Assembly: GCA_022447605.1 (NCBI GenBank)
Contig: JAKVBG010000004.1
Span: 124,001 to 188,000 of the forward strand
Length of the DNA: 64,000 nucleotides
Reading direction: 5' to 3'
From: Mariniblastus sp.
Lineage (GTDB): Bacteria; Planctomycetota; Planctomycetia; Pirellulales; Pirellulaceae
A program made the translations under genes and the position numbers. Below are positions 45,480 through 52,841 of the stretch, piece after piece (positions within the stretch are counted from its first letter, which is position 1; every line of letters begins with the position of its first letter). The notes beneath the pieces are model-generated. The model saw nothing but the letters and a program-made list of their open reading frames with translations, searched no databases and was not told the DNA's origin.

Positions 45480-46675
45480 TCGGACTCGAGCGCGATCAAC
45501 CGGCTGACGATCCGATCGAGTTCAGACCCGGTTGTTTCGTCGGCCAGATTGGCAGCCACCAGGTAGGCGACTCGCTCGCGGGGAGCAACAAAAATCTTGC
45601 TGTACCAGAGTGTGTTGGATCCGTCATGAGCGAGCACCGGGCCCGCGGACCAGTTCCGGCCCAACACAAGCCAGCCACAGGCATAGGTTTGACCCGACGA
45701 CCTCAGTTCATCCGGGATTGATTGCAGGTGTCGGCGGGTGGGGCGTGTAATCAGGGGATGCCGATCATCCACATGAACCGCAGCAAACCGCGCCCAGTCG
45801 GCCAGGGAACAGTGCATCGTACCAGCCGGTCCCAGGGCGGGCGCGTTGTCTCTTTGCAGGGGGACCAGTCCCTCCGGCAAGTTGCGATGGCCCCATGGTT
45901 GTTGCACAGTACCGGGCGCACCGGGTGAACCGAAACCGGCCGTGGTCATTTCCAGCGGGTCAAACAGTTCCTGCTGCATCAATTGCTCCCAACTGCATTC
46001 AGCCTGCCTGGCCGCCATCAACCCGGCCACCATATAGCCCAGGTTGGAGTATTGGTAAGCTGTTCCAGGAGCCTTTTCCGGGGGAGAGGCCAGTGATTCG
46101 ATGGCAATGCTACGGCGTTTCTCGGTCACCGTATCGCCCTCGGAATTCCACCAGTTGACGGCCTGTGCCGGCATGCCACCACGGTGCATCAACAACTGCT
46201 GCAACGTTACCTGGCGATAGTCGGGATGAACCTCGAGGGCCAGTTCGGGCAGACACTCGGCCAAGGTCACGTCCCAATCCAACCGACCTTGATCAACAAG
46301 TCGGCCGATCAAAGTGGCCGTCATCGCCTTGGTGCAGGAACCGAGATGCATCTTGTCATCGATGGTGATCGCGCGAGACTCCCGGCAATGCCGAAGGCCG
46401 GCGCAGCCGACCTGCAGAGGCTGACCGGGCCTGGCAATCGCCGCCACGATTCCAGGGATGTCCGATCGTGTCAGAGCTTCAACAAGAATCGCATCGATCT
46501 CCGGGTTCCGAACGGCCGCCTGGGCACCCTGAGCGGTTTGTGCAGCCGACGGCACCTCGCTGATCACACCGATCCACAGCCCCAAGCTGAACGCGAACCC
46601 ATACCGGCGCAGCCTTGCCAACCGTCCCGCAATTCTGAGCGTTTCATTCGGATTCACCTGGTTTCCCACTGTCAT
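45464..46675 (-). CDS. Secreted beta-lactamase-fold serine hydrolase
   Basis: A 403-residue serine hydrolase of the class C beta-lactamase/EstB/DD-peptidase family. An N-terminal hydrophobic segment (about 20-45) suggests export. The catalytic SxxK appears as SCTK (GSCTKAMTATLIG, near 112), the second motif as YSN in YQYSNLGYMVAGLM, and a C-terminal HDGSN replaces the KTG box, as in many esterase-type members. It could act as a peptidoglycan peptidase or esterase rather than an antibiotic-degrading enzyme. The ATG at 46675 is chosen since signal-type sequence follows; the frame runs 38 codons upstream without family character. It diverges from tpiA and its 3' end overlaps the DUF11 gene by 16 bases. 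Confidence 0.9.
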   Translation of the reverse strand: MTVGNQVNPNETLRIAGRLARLRRYGFAFSLGLWIGVISEVPSAAQTAQGAQAAVRNPEIDAILVEALTRSDIPGIVAAIARPGQPLQVGCAGLRHCRESRAITIDDKMHLGSCTKAMTATLIGRLVDQGRLDWDVTLAECLPELALEVHPDYRQVTLQQLLMHRGGMPAQAVNWWNSEGDTVTEKRRSIAIESLASPPEKAPGTAYQYSNLGYMVAGLMAARQAECSWEQLMQQELFDPLEMTTAGFGSPGAPGTVQQPWGHRNLPEGLVPLQRDNAPALGPAGTMHCSLADWARFAAVHVDDRHPLITRPTRRHLQSIPDELRSSGQTYACGWLVLGRNWSAGPVLAHDGSNTLWYSKIFVAPRERVAYLVAANLADETTGSELDRIVSRLIALESDQRSE

Positions 46676-46815
46676 GATTCCGATCCTGTCTGCTAGACTC
46701 TTAGCCGGTTCCGGTTGACTCGACCGGAGTATCCTGCCCCGCTGTCCAGATAGGCCGGCGGGAGGCCACACGCAAGTTGGGCCCACCACCCAACCTTATC
46801 ATACAGGTAGACGAC

Positions 46816-47583
46816 ATGAGACGCCCCATCATTGCTGGTAACTGGAAAATGAATCTGGATCGATCCGACTCTATCGAGCTGGCTCGGGGGGTCGTCCAGG
46901 GGACTCACCCGGCCGGTGTGGAGATCGTCATGTGCCCAACGTTTGTTTACCTGGATGCCGTGTCGGGCATCCTCGAAGGTTCACCCGTCAAACTGGGAGG
47001 ACAGGATGGGTACCAAGAACCGAACGGGGCCTTTACCGGTGCGATCAGCATGGCCATGTTGGCCGACCTCGGTTGTGAATACGTGATTTTGGGTCACAGT
47101 GAACGCCGCCATTGCATGGGTGAAACCAACGACCTGGTCAATGGCAAGATGAAAGCAGCCCTGGCAACCGGGATTACCCCGATCCTCTGTGTCGGGGAAC
47201 TGCTGGAAGAGCGCGAATCGGGACAGACCCAAGCGGTCGTCGAATCCCAAATGGACGGGTCTCTGGCTGATTTGAGCGCCGAGCAGGTGGCCCAGACGGT
47301 CATCGCCTACGAGCCGGTTTGGGCGATTGGTACGGGAAAAACCGCCACTCCAGAACAGGCACAGGAAGTCCACGCTGACCTTCGCAAATTGCTGGCAAAA
47401 CGGTATAATGCTCAGTCCTCTGACACCGTTCGCATCCTGTACGGTGGCAGTGTGAAACCGTCCAATGCGGCTGAACTATTGTCCCAGCCCGATATTGACG
47501 GTGCCTTGGTCGGAGGAGCTTCGCTCCAAGCTGAAAGTTTCCTGCAAATTATCGCTGCCTCGACTGCCGAAGCAGCCAATTGA
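46816..47583 (+). CDS. tpiA: Triosephosphate isomerase
   Basis: Interconverts dihydroxyacetone phosphate and glyceraldehyde 3-phosphate in glycolysis. The 255 residues match the family: [11 protein letters not shown] with the catalytic Lys, LGHSERR with the catalytic His (near 93), and [19 protein letters not shown] with the catalytic Glu (near 165) and the flexible loop-6 lid. The phosphate-binding GGSVKPSNA and GALVGGASL follow. The ATG at 46816 begins the conserved N-terminus; the frame is open upstream but not TIM-like. It is the first gene of the run tpiA-secG-yicC-gmk-rpoZ-coaC-coaB. Nothing abnormal. Confidence 0.98.
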   Translation: MRRPIIAGNWKMNLDRSDSIELARGVVQGTHPAGVEIVMCPTFVYLDAVSGILEGSPVKLGGQDGYQEPNGAFTGAISMAMLADLGCEYVILGHSERRHCMGETNDLVNGKMKAALATGITPILCVGELLEERESGQTQAVVESQMDGSLADLSAEQVAQTVIAYEPVWAIGTGKTATPEQAQEVHADLRKLLAKRYNAQSSDTVRILYGGSVKPSNAAELLSQPDIDGALVGGASLQAESFLQIIAASTAEAAN

Positions 47584-47605
47584 AGATAGAGTTGATAGGT
47601 TTACG

Positions 47606-48205
47606 ATGGGTTTGATCATTCTCGAGTTCCTGCTGTTCGTCGGGTCGTTATTCATGATGCTGCTGATTCTCGTTCAGCGCGGCAAGGGTGGTGGACTGAC
47701 AGGGGCACTCGGCGGCATGGGTGGCCAGAGCGCGTTTGGTGCCAAGGCGGGTGATGTTTTCACCAAGGTGACGGTGATCACCGCGATCATCTGGATCACG
47801 TTATGCATGTTGACGATCGCCTGGTTCAACCCACCTCCCGCGCCTCCCCAAGCCGGTACGGCACCACCGTCCTCGTCCATGACCAGTGGCGTCGATGATG
47901 CAGAAGAAGAAAAAGACGATGCGCTGATGGAGCAGGTGATCAAAGATCAGGCTGAGCTGGGCAAAGAGACGGATTCCGCGTCCGATGCGAGCGAGGAAGA
48001 AAAGCTCAAGCAACAGATCGAAAAGGACAAATTGGAGATTGAAGGCAAGTCGGATCCAGCGGAGAGTGGTACCGAAAAGAAACAGGAATCGACCGGCCCC
48101 GACCTGAATGCGCCGGAAACCAAACCCGATACCAACACCAAGCAGGATGACCAGTCCGGCGAAAGTAAATCTTCCGCCCAGGATTCTTCCAACGGCAACG
48201 GGTAG
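47606..48205 (+). CDS. secG: SecG subunit with long acidic C-terminal tail
   Basis: A Sec translocon subunit that assists SecA/SecYE-driven protein export. The first ~75 residues are classic SecG: two helices ([24 protein letters not shown] and [20 protein letters not shown]) joined by the conserved [24 protein letters not shown] loop. The remaining ~120 residues are a highly charged, disordered Glu/Lys/Asp/Ser tail; typical bacterial SecG ends near 75-110 residues. The ATG at 47606 fits the family start and has AGG upstream. It follows tpiA by 22 bases, a gene order seen in many bacteria. The tail's function is unknown. Confidence 0.93.
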   Translation: MGLIILEFLLFVGSLFMMLLILVQRGKGGGLTGALGGMGGQSAFGAKAGDVFTKVTVITAIIWITLCMLTIAWFNPPPAPPQAGTAPPSSSMTSGVDDAEEEKDDALMEQVIKDQAELGKETDSASDASEEEKLKQQIEKDKLEIEGKSDPAESGTEKKQESTGPDLNAPETKPDTNTKQDDQSGESKSSAQDSSNGNG

Positions 48206-48250
48206 CCCTCGAACCCGACCGGCATTTGCTTTTTCTACGGAGTCGATCAG

Positions 48251-49120
48251 TTGCTATTAAGCATGACTGGGCATGGCCAGGCAGTTGCCGAAAACGAAGA
48301 TGTTCATGTACTGGTTGAGTTGCGCTCGGTCAACAACCGGTATCTCAAAACCACGGTCAGCAGCGAGCTCGATCCGGGGCGTGAATCGCAATTGGAAGCA
48401 CTGCTGCGCGACCGGATGAAGCGAGGGTCCATCACCGCGCGGGTTAAATTACTGTTTCATGCCGGCAGCCAGGACTACCAGATCAACCAGGTCGCGCTGC
48501 AAGCTTACCAACAGCAATTATCTGGCATCGACTCGATCGACCATCCCGCCAGCCTCGATGCGTTGCTGAACCTGCCTGGAGTCGTCGAAGAGAGTGCCCC
48601 GGCTGACCGATTGCAGGCGGCCTGGCCCGTGATTGAACTGGCCACACGCAACGCGGTGGATAAACTCGTGGAAATGCGGACCCAGGAAGGGGCCGCCATG
48701 CAGAAAGACCTGCTGGCCAATTGCGACCTGATCGGCCAACACACCGAACAAATTGAGTCGCTGGCGCCCAACGTTGCCGGCAACTACGCGAAGCGCATCT
48801 CTGACCGGCTCAACCAGATGCTGGAGGAACTCAACGTTTCAGTCACCGAATCAGACCTCATTCGGGAGGTCGGTATGTTCGCCGAACGCGTCGACATTTC
48901 CGAAGAACTGGTCAGACTGAAAAGTCACGTCGAACAATTCAAGTCAATCATCAATGCCTCCACCAGCAACGGCCGAAAACTGGATTTCCTGACCCAGGAG
49001 TTGCTTCGGGAAACCAACACGATTGGCGCCAAGGCCAATGACGTTGAAATCGCCAACCATGTCGTCGAAATCAAGACCGTGATCGAACGGATTCGAGAAA
49101 TGGTTCAAAATGTAGAATAA
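48251..49120 (+). CDS. yicC: YicC-family endoribonuclease-like protein
   Basis: A 289-residue YicC protein, a conserved family with reported RNase activity (YicC/RmuC-type small-RNA decay in E. coli; established for the family, not for this protein). It starts with the family signature LLSMTGHGQA and ELRSVNNRYLK. The C-terminal DUF1732 domain includes GRKLDFLTQELLRETNTIGAKAND. I place the start at the TTG at 48251 because homologues begin about four residues before MTG, and GGAG lies 8 bases upstream; the ATG at 48263 is the alternative. It is 18 bases upstream of gmk, a common arrangement. Confidence 0.93.
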   Translation: MLLSMTGHGQAVAENEDVHVLVELRSVNNRYLKTTVSSELDPGRESQLEALLRDRMKRGSITARVKLLFHAGSQDYQINQVALQAYQQQLSGIDSIDHPASLDALLNLPGVVEESAPADRLQAAWPVIELATRNAVDKLVEMRTQEGAAMQKDLLANCDLIGQHTEQIESLAPNVAGNYAKRISDRLNQMLEELNVSVTESDLIREVGMFAERVDISEELVRLKSHVEQFKSIINASTSNGRKLDFLTQELLRETNTIGAKANDVEIANHVVEIKTVIERIREMVQNVE

Positions 49121-49138
49121 ACCGATACTCAATCCACG

Positions 49139-49765
49139 ATGTCAAAAACGGAACAGAGTCGCGACCGCGGAAAGCTGGTCATTATTTCAGGTCCCTCGGG
49201 AGTTGGAAAATCGACCATTGTCAAGCAATTGCTCGAGCAATGCGAATTGCCGCTGGAATTGAGTGTCTCGGCCACAACGCGACCACCCCGGTCCGACGAT
49301 CGGGCGGGCGTCAATTACCATTTCATGACGGCCGAGGAGTTCCAGAGCCGCGTGGCAAATGAGGAATTTCTGGAATATGTCGAGGTTTTTGGCCATGGAT
49401 ACTGGTATGGCACGCTAAAAGAACAAGTTAGCACTGGCCTCAACCGCGGCAAGTGGATAATCTTAGAGATTGATATTGTCGGGGCTGCCAAAGTACTGGA
49501 AGTGCACCCGGAGGCATTGACCATATTCATCCACCCTGGCAATCTTTCGGAGCTGCAGCGGCGTCTGGAGAAGCGGGGTACGGAAACGCCGGAGTCCATG
49601 GCTCGCCGTCTCGAAGTCGCCCAGCAGGAACTGGCGGCTGCTTCGAACTATCAGAACATCATTACCAATAAAACCGTTGACCAGACCGTCACATCGATAT
49701 GCCAACTACTGCTCAACAGCAGGAACCACCCGAGTGGAGATAATACAGAATGTACGACGAACTAA
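49139..49765 (+). CDS. gmk: Guanylate kinase
   Basis: Phosphorylates GMP to GDP with ATP in nucleotide metabolism; 208 residues, the usual size. The P-loop is [10 protein letters not shown] (about 17-26). The GMP-binding region follows in [22 protein letters not shown] and the [16 protein letters not shown] segment, and the lid contains [18 protein letters not shown]. The start at ATG 49139 lies 18 bases after yicC. The 3' end overlaps rpoZ by 16 bases, suggesting translational coupling. Confidence 0.97.
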   Translation: MSKTEQSRDRGKLVIISGPSGVGKSTIVKQLLEQCELPLELSVSATTRPPRSDDRAGVNYHFMTAEEFQSRVANEEFLEYVEVFGHGYWYGTLKEQVSTGLNRGKWIILEIDIVGAAKVLEVHPEALTIFIHPGNLSELQRRLEKRGTETPESMARRLEVAQQELAAASNYQNIITNKTVDQTVTSICQLLLNSRNHPSGDNTECTTN

Positions 49766-50010
49766 AAGAAGAAGAAATCGTCCGGAAAGTCGGGGGACGA
49801 TTCAAGCTATCCACCCTGATCCAAAAACGAATGGTTCAATTGAACCAGGGTGCCCGCCCCCTGATCGATACCAATGAAGAAGACAAAATGGCGGTTGTGC
49901 TACAGGAAATCCTGTTGGACAAGATTTTTCTCGATTCGGCTGATGAAGTCGGCACCAACGCGTCACCCGATTTCAGTGAGACGCCAGAACTCAACCTGGA
50001 TGACCTTTAA
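49750..50010 (+). CDS. rpoZ: RNA polymerase omega subunit
   Basis: An 86-residue protein matching the RpoZ/Rpb6 fold: [37 protein letters not shown], i.e. the conserved helix with Arg-Met/Val pair and the GxRP turn, followed by an acidic tail. It promotes assembly of the beta-prime subunit and may contribute to ppGpp response. It overlaps gmk by 16 bases and is followed by the coaC/coaB genes, the conserved gmk-rpoZ-coaBC order. Divergent from proteobacterial omega but placed by context and core motif. Confidence 0.87.
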   Translation: MYDELKEEEIVRKVGGRFKLSTLIQKRMVQLNQGARPLIDTNEEDKMAVVLQEILLDKIFLDSADEVGTNASPDFSETPELNLDDL

Positions 50011-50103
50011 ATCGAACCGGGCTGAACACGTTACAGACCCGTGTGTCGCCGGACTCCCGGCTTTCTTGACTTTGTTGAGTTGCAATTTCAAGTTGAAGAA
50101 CTG

Positions 50104-50658
50104 ATGGCTGATACCGAAATCCTGTTGGCGGTAACCGGTGGCATCGCGGCATTCAAGTCGGCCGCGCTGGCCAGTTCTCTGGTCCAGCAAGGGTATGGCG
50201 TCCGTGTCGTACAGACCGATTCGGCCACACGGTTCGTCGGCACCAACACGTTCAGCGCTTTGACGGGGCGGTCGGTTGTCACCGATCTGTTTGACCCGCA
50301 ATTCCCGTTGGGCGCGCATATAGAACTAGCGCGTCAAAGTGACCTGTTGTGCATCGCTCCCGCTTCGGCAAATTTCATGGCCAAGGCAGCTAACGGGCTG
50401 GCCGACGATTTATTGAGTACACTCTATCTCTGCTTCATGGGTCCCGTCGTGGTGGCGCCGGCCATGAATTGCGAGATGTGGGAAAAGCCGGCGACCCAAC
50501 GCAATCTGCAACAATTGCGCGACGATAAAGTCCAGATTGTCGACCCGGAAGAAGGATGGCTGAGTTGCCGGGTGCAAGGGGTGGGACGGATGGCCGACCC
50601 GGTGAAAATCCACGGTCAGATCGATGCGATTGTTGACCCTCAACCGTCCAGGGATTAG
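50104..50658 (+). CDS. coaC: Phosphopantothenoylcysteine decarboxylase (split CoaC)
   Basis: The flavoprotein half of coenzyme A synthesis, decarboxylating 4'-phosphopantothenoylcysteine. At 184 residues it is a stand-alone CoaC, where many bacteria fuse CoaB and CoaC. FMN-binding AVTGGIAAFKSA opens the protein; GAHIELARQSDLLCIAPASANFMAK carries the catalytic His (near 72); GPVVVAPAMNCEMW contains the PAMN-x-x-M/W substrate motif. The C-terminal DPEEGWLSCRVQGVGRMADP includes the catalytic Cys region (SCRxxGxGRM). The ATG at 50104 is the best start; the frame opens upstream but that part is not flavoprotein-like. The CoaB gene follows 54 bases later. Confidence 0.94.
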   Translation: MADTEILLAVTGGIAAFKSAALASSLVQQGYGVRVVQTDSATRFVGTNTFSALTGRSVVTDLFDPQFPLGAHIELARQSDLLCIAPASANFMAKAANGLADDLLSTLYLCFMGPVVVAPAMNCEMWEKPATQRNLQQLRDDKVQIVDPEEGWLSCRVQGVGRMADPVKIHGQIDAIVDPQPSRD

Positions 50659-50712
50659 AACACCCTTTCCGGTCCGTTACTCACGCGCGCTGCCCCATTT
50701 CAAACAACATTC

Positions 50713-51366
50713 ATGGCACGAATCCTGATTACCTCTGGACCCACGCGTCAGTACATTGACCCGGTCCGGTACCTGAGCAATGCCTCCAGTGGCCAGATGG
50801 GCTATAGCCTGGCCGCCGCCGCGCTGGAACGTGGACACGAAGTGGTGGTGGTAAGCGGACCGGTTCAATTGACCTACCCGGAAAAGTGCCAGGTCATAAA
50901 TGTCATTTCAACGGAGGACCTGTTACGCGTTTGCCGCGAGGTCTTCCCCGACTGTGACGGATTGATCGGTGCCGCTGCGCCCTGTGATTATCAACCGGTC
51001 GAGGTAGCCGATCACAAGATTCCCAAGACAGGGGATTCGCTGGTCATCAAACTGATAGAAACCCCAGACGTAGTCGCTACCCTTGGCAACGAGAAGAAAC
51101 CAGGCCAATGGACCGTCGGTTTTGCCCTGGAAACTGATGATGCCCGTTTCCGGGCGATCACGAAACTCGAAAGGAAGAGTTGTGATCTGGTCGTCCTGAA
51201 CGGGGTCGCAGCCATCGATTCCCCTGATAACCAGGTTGAGATCATTGCCCCCGGAGGCCAGGTTTTACAGGCGGTTCAGGGGAACAAGCAACAGGTCGCC
51301 GGTTCGATCCTGGACCTGATCGATCAGAGACTGAATCCGGAACACGGCAAGCATGAACGAAGTTGA
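50713..51366 (+). CDS. coaB: Phosphopantothenate-cysteine ligase (split CoaB)
   Basis: Joins cysteine to 4'-phosphopantothenate in coenzyme A synthesis; 217 residues, the size of a stand-alone CoaB domain. Rossmann-like nucleotide binding is seen in RILITSGPTRQYIDPVRYLSNASSG, followed by GAAAPCDYQPVEVADHKIPK (the KIKK-like lysine segment is KIPK here) and IKLIETPDVVATLG. GFALETDD matches the conserved GFxxET motif. The catalytic Asn is in VVLNGV. It overlaps the next small membrane protein gene by 14 bases. Confidence 0.93.
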   Translation: MARILITSGPTRQYIDPVRYLSNASSGQMGYSLAAAALERGHEVVVVSGPVQLTYPEKCQVINVISTEDLLRVCREVFPDCDGLIGAAAPCDYQPVEVADHKIPKTGDSLVIKLIETPDVVATLGNEKKPGQWTVGFALETDDARFRAITKLERKSCDLVVLNGVAAIDSPDNQVEIIAPGGQVLQAVQGNKQQVAGSILDLIDQRLNPEHGKHERS

Positions 51367-51736
51367 TACCCCTACAGAAAACCTTGGCCAACGTTGGTTT
51401 GGCCCGACCAACTGCGTTTTGGTCCTGGCAGGGATCGCGGTGCTGTCCGGTTACACCATCCTGCTTCGCCGCCTGCCGCTGTTGGATATGGGGCCATTTT
51501 CTTTTCGGTTCTTCCCGATTCCCTGGTTCACCGCGACGGGCGAGTTCCTGTTCATCCTGTTACTGACCATCCTGGCGATGTGGCATATCAAACTGGCCTG
51601 GACGCGGCCCCGTGCATCCGGTTGGCGGGAACGTTGGAGCAAGATGTCTCAACTGGCCTTTGCCATGGTCCTGTTGTTGATCCCGCTGCTCTTTCGGGCC
51701 GCCGCCGAGTTCCTGCTGGAACAGATCAACGGTTAG
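51353..51736 (+). CDS. Small membrane protein, unknown function
   Basis: A 127-residue protein with about three membrane helices: CVLVLAGIAVLSGYTILLRR, TGEFLFILLLTILAMWHIKL and LAFAMVLLLIPLLFRAAAEF. The helices are joined by a short Pro/Phe-rich loop and a basic Arg/Lys loop. I do not recognise a family. Its start codon overlaps the coaB end by 14 bases, so it is probably co-translated with coaB, but it has no obvious link to CoA synthesis. It converges on the YchF-like gene. Confidence 0.7.
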   Translation: MNEVDTPTENLGQRWFGPTNCVLVLAGIAVLSGYTILLRRLPLLDMGPFSFRFFPIPWFTATGEFLFILLLTILAMWHIKLAWTRPRASGWRERWSKMSQLAFAMVLLLIPLLFRAAAEFLLEQING

Positions 51737-51804
51737 ACCAACGGTCGAGGATGACGTTGACATCGTCCCTTGGCTCAACCTCTCACTTCGGGCGAGCCTG
51801 TCGT

Positions 51805-52833
51805 TCAGGTACTGGCCAGGATATGAAGAATGTCTCCATCCTGAACCACGTAGTCCTTCTGCTCTTTACGCATCAGGTTCTGGGCCTTGATTTCCCGCTC
51901 GCTTCCGACTCGAAACAGGTCGTCACACGTCATCGTTTCGGCGCGCACAAAGCCCCGGGCTAAGTCCGTATGAATCCCGGCTGCCGCATCTTCAGCCGTC
52001 GCACCCTGTCGAATCAGCCATGTCCTGACCTCTTTTTCCCCGGCAGTAAAAAACAGCATCTGCTGGGAAGCAGCCATCACCTGGCGGACCAGTTCATCGC
52101 GATCGACGCCGGCCACCCCCATTTCAGAACAAAACTCCTGCCGTTCCGCCTCGTCCATTTGCTCGAGGTCCATCTGCAGGGTTACCGAAAGCGAGGTCGC
52201 AACCGTCCCCTCTGGGATCCCCACCAGATGTTGCTGAGGATCTGGTTCATCGTCCGCAACGTTCACCACGACCAATCTCGGTTTGTCCGTCAGCAATTGA
52301 AATGATTTCGTTGCCCGGGCCTGGACGTCGGTCAATTCAAGGTCCCGCAAGGCCCTACCGGATTCCAGTTGCTCCAAGACCGGTTCCAGCGCTTCGAGCT
52401 CCGCCAGTTCTTTGTCCCGGTTGGGACGTGGCTTCTTGGTCGACTCACGAAGCTTCGCAACTCGGCCTGAGACAATCTCCAAATCCGCCAGCAGCAGATC
52501 TTCTTCAAACGACTGCAGGTCCTCTTTCACGCTGGCACCGGAAAACCCGGCCACCACCATCACCAGGCATCCCGCTTCGCGAATGGCAGCCAATTTGCCA
52601 GCGTTCCCCTCATGGGTCCGACTCAAACCGGGCGTGTCGACCATATTCAGCATGGCCTGGGTAATCTTCTTGGGCTGGTAAATGTCACACAATGGCTCCA
52701 CCCGCGGATCCACCACCGTGCAGGTGGCCACCTGGGTTGCATGGGCGAGTGAGAGGTCCGGCTCCACCCCTGTCAGCCAGTGAAAAAGAGCGCTTTTGCC
52801 AGCCCCTTGATACCCTACGATTCCGATTTTCAT
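51805..52833 (-). CDS. YchF-like GTPase (DUF933/TGS domain)
   Basis: A 342-residue Obg-family P-loop GTPase/ATPase resembling YchF/OLA1. The P-loop is GIVGYQGAGKS (about 4-14), followed by DTPGL (G3) near 66, and LVVVNVADDE, where the usual NKxD is changed to a NxxD/E form, as YchF itself has a non-canonical G4. The helical insert with KELAELEALEPVLEQLESG, then a TGS-like C-terminus (YVVQDGDILHIL), match the YchF layout. E. coli YchF is about 363 residues, so this is slightly short. YchF proteins associate with ribosomes and stress responses. It is the last gene, 8 bases after the transglutaminase-like gene; a genomic function for that pairing is not known. Confidence 0.87.
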   Translation of the reverse strand: MKIGIVGYQGAGKSALFHWLTGVEPDLSLAHATQVATCTVVDPRVEPLCDIYQPKKITQAMLNMVDTPGLSRTHEGNAGKLAAIREAGCLVMVVAGFSGASVKEDLQSFEEDLLLADLEIVSGRVAKLRESTKKPRPNRDKELAELEALEPVLEQLESGRALRDLELTDVQARATKSFQLLTDKPRLVVVNVADDEPDPQQHLVGIPEGTVATSLSVTLQMDLEQMDEAERQEFCSEMGVAGVDRDELVRQVMAASQQMLFFTAGEKEVRTWLIRQGATAEDAAAGIHTDLARGFVRAETMTCDDLFRVGSEREIKAQNLMRKEQKDYVVQDGDILHILAST

Positions 52834-52841
52834 TTGTGCGC

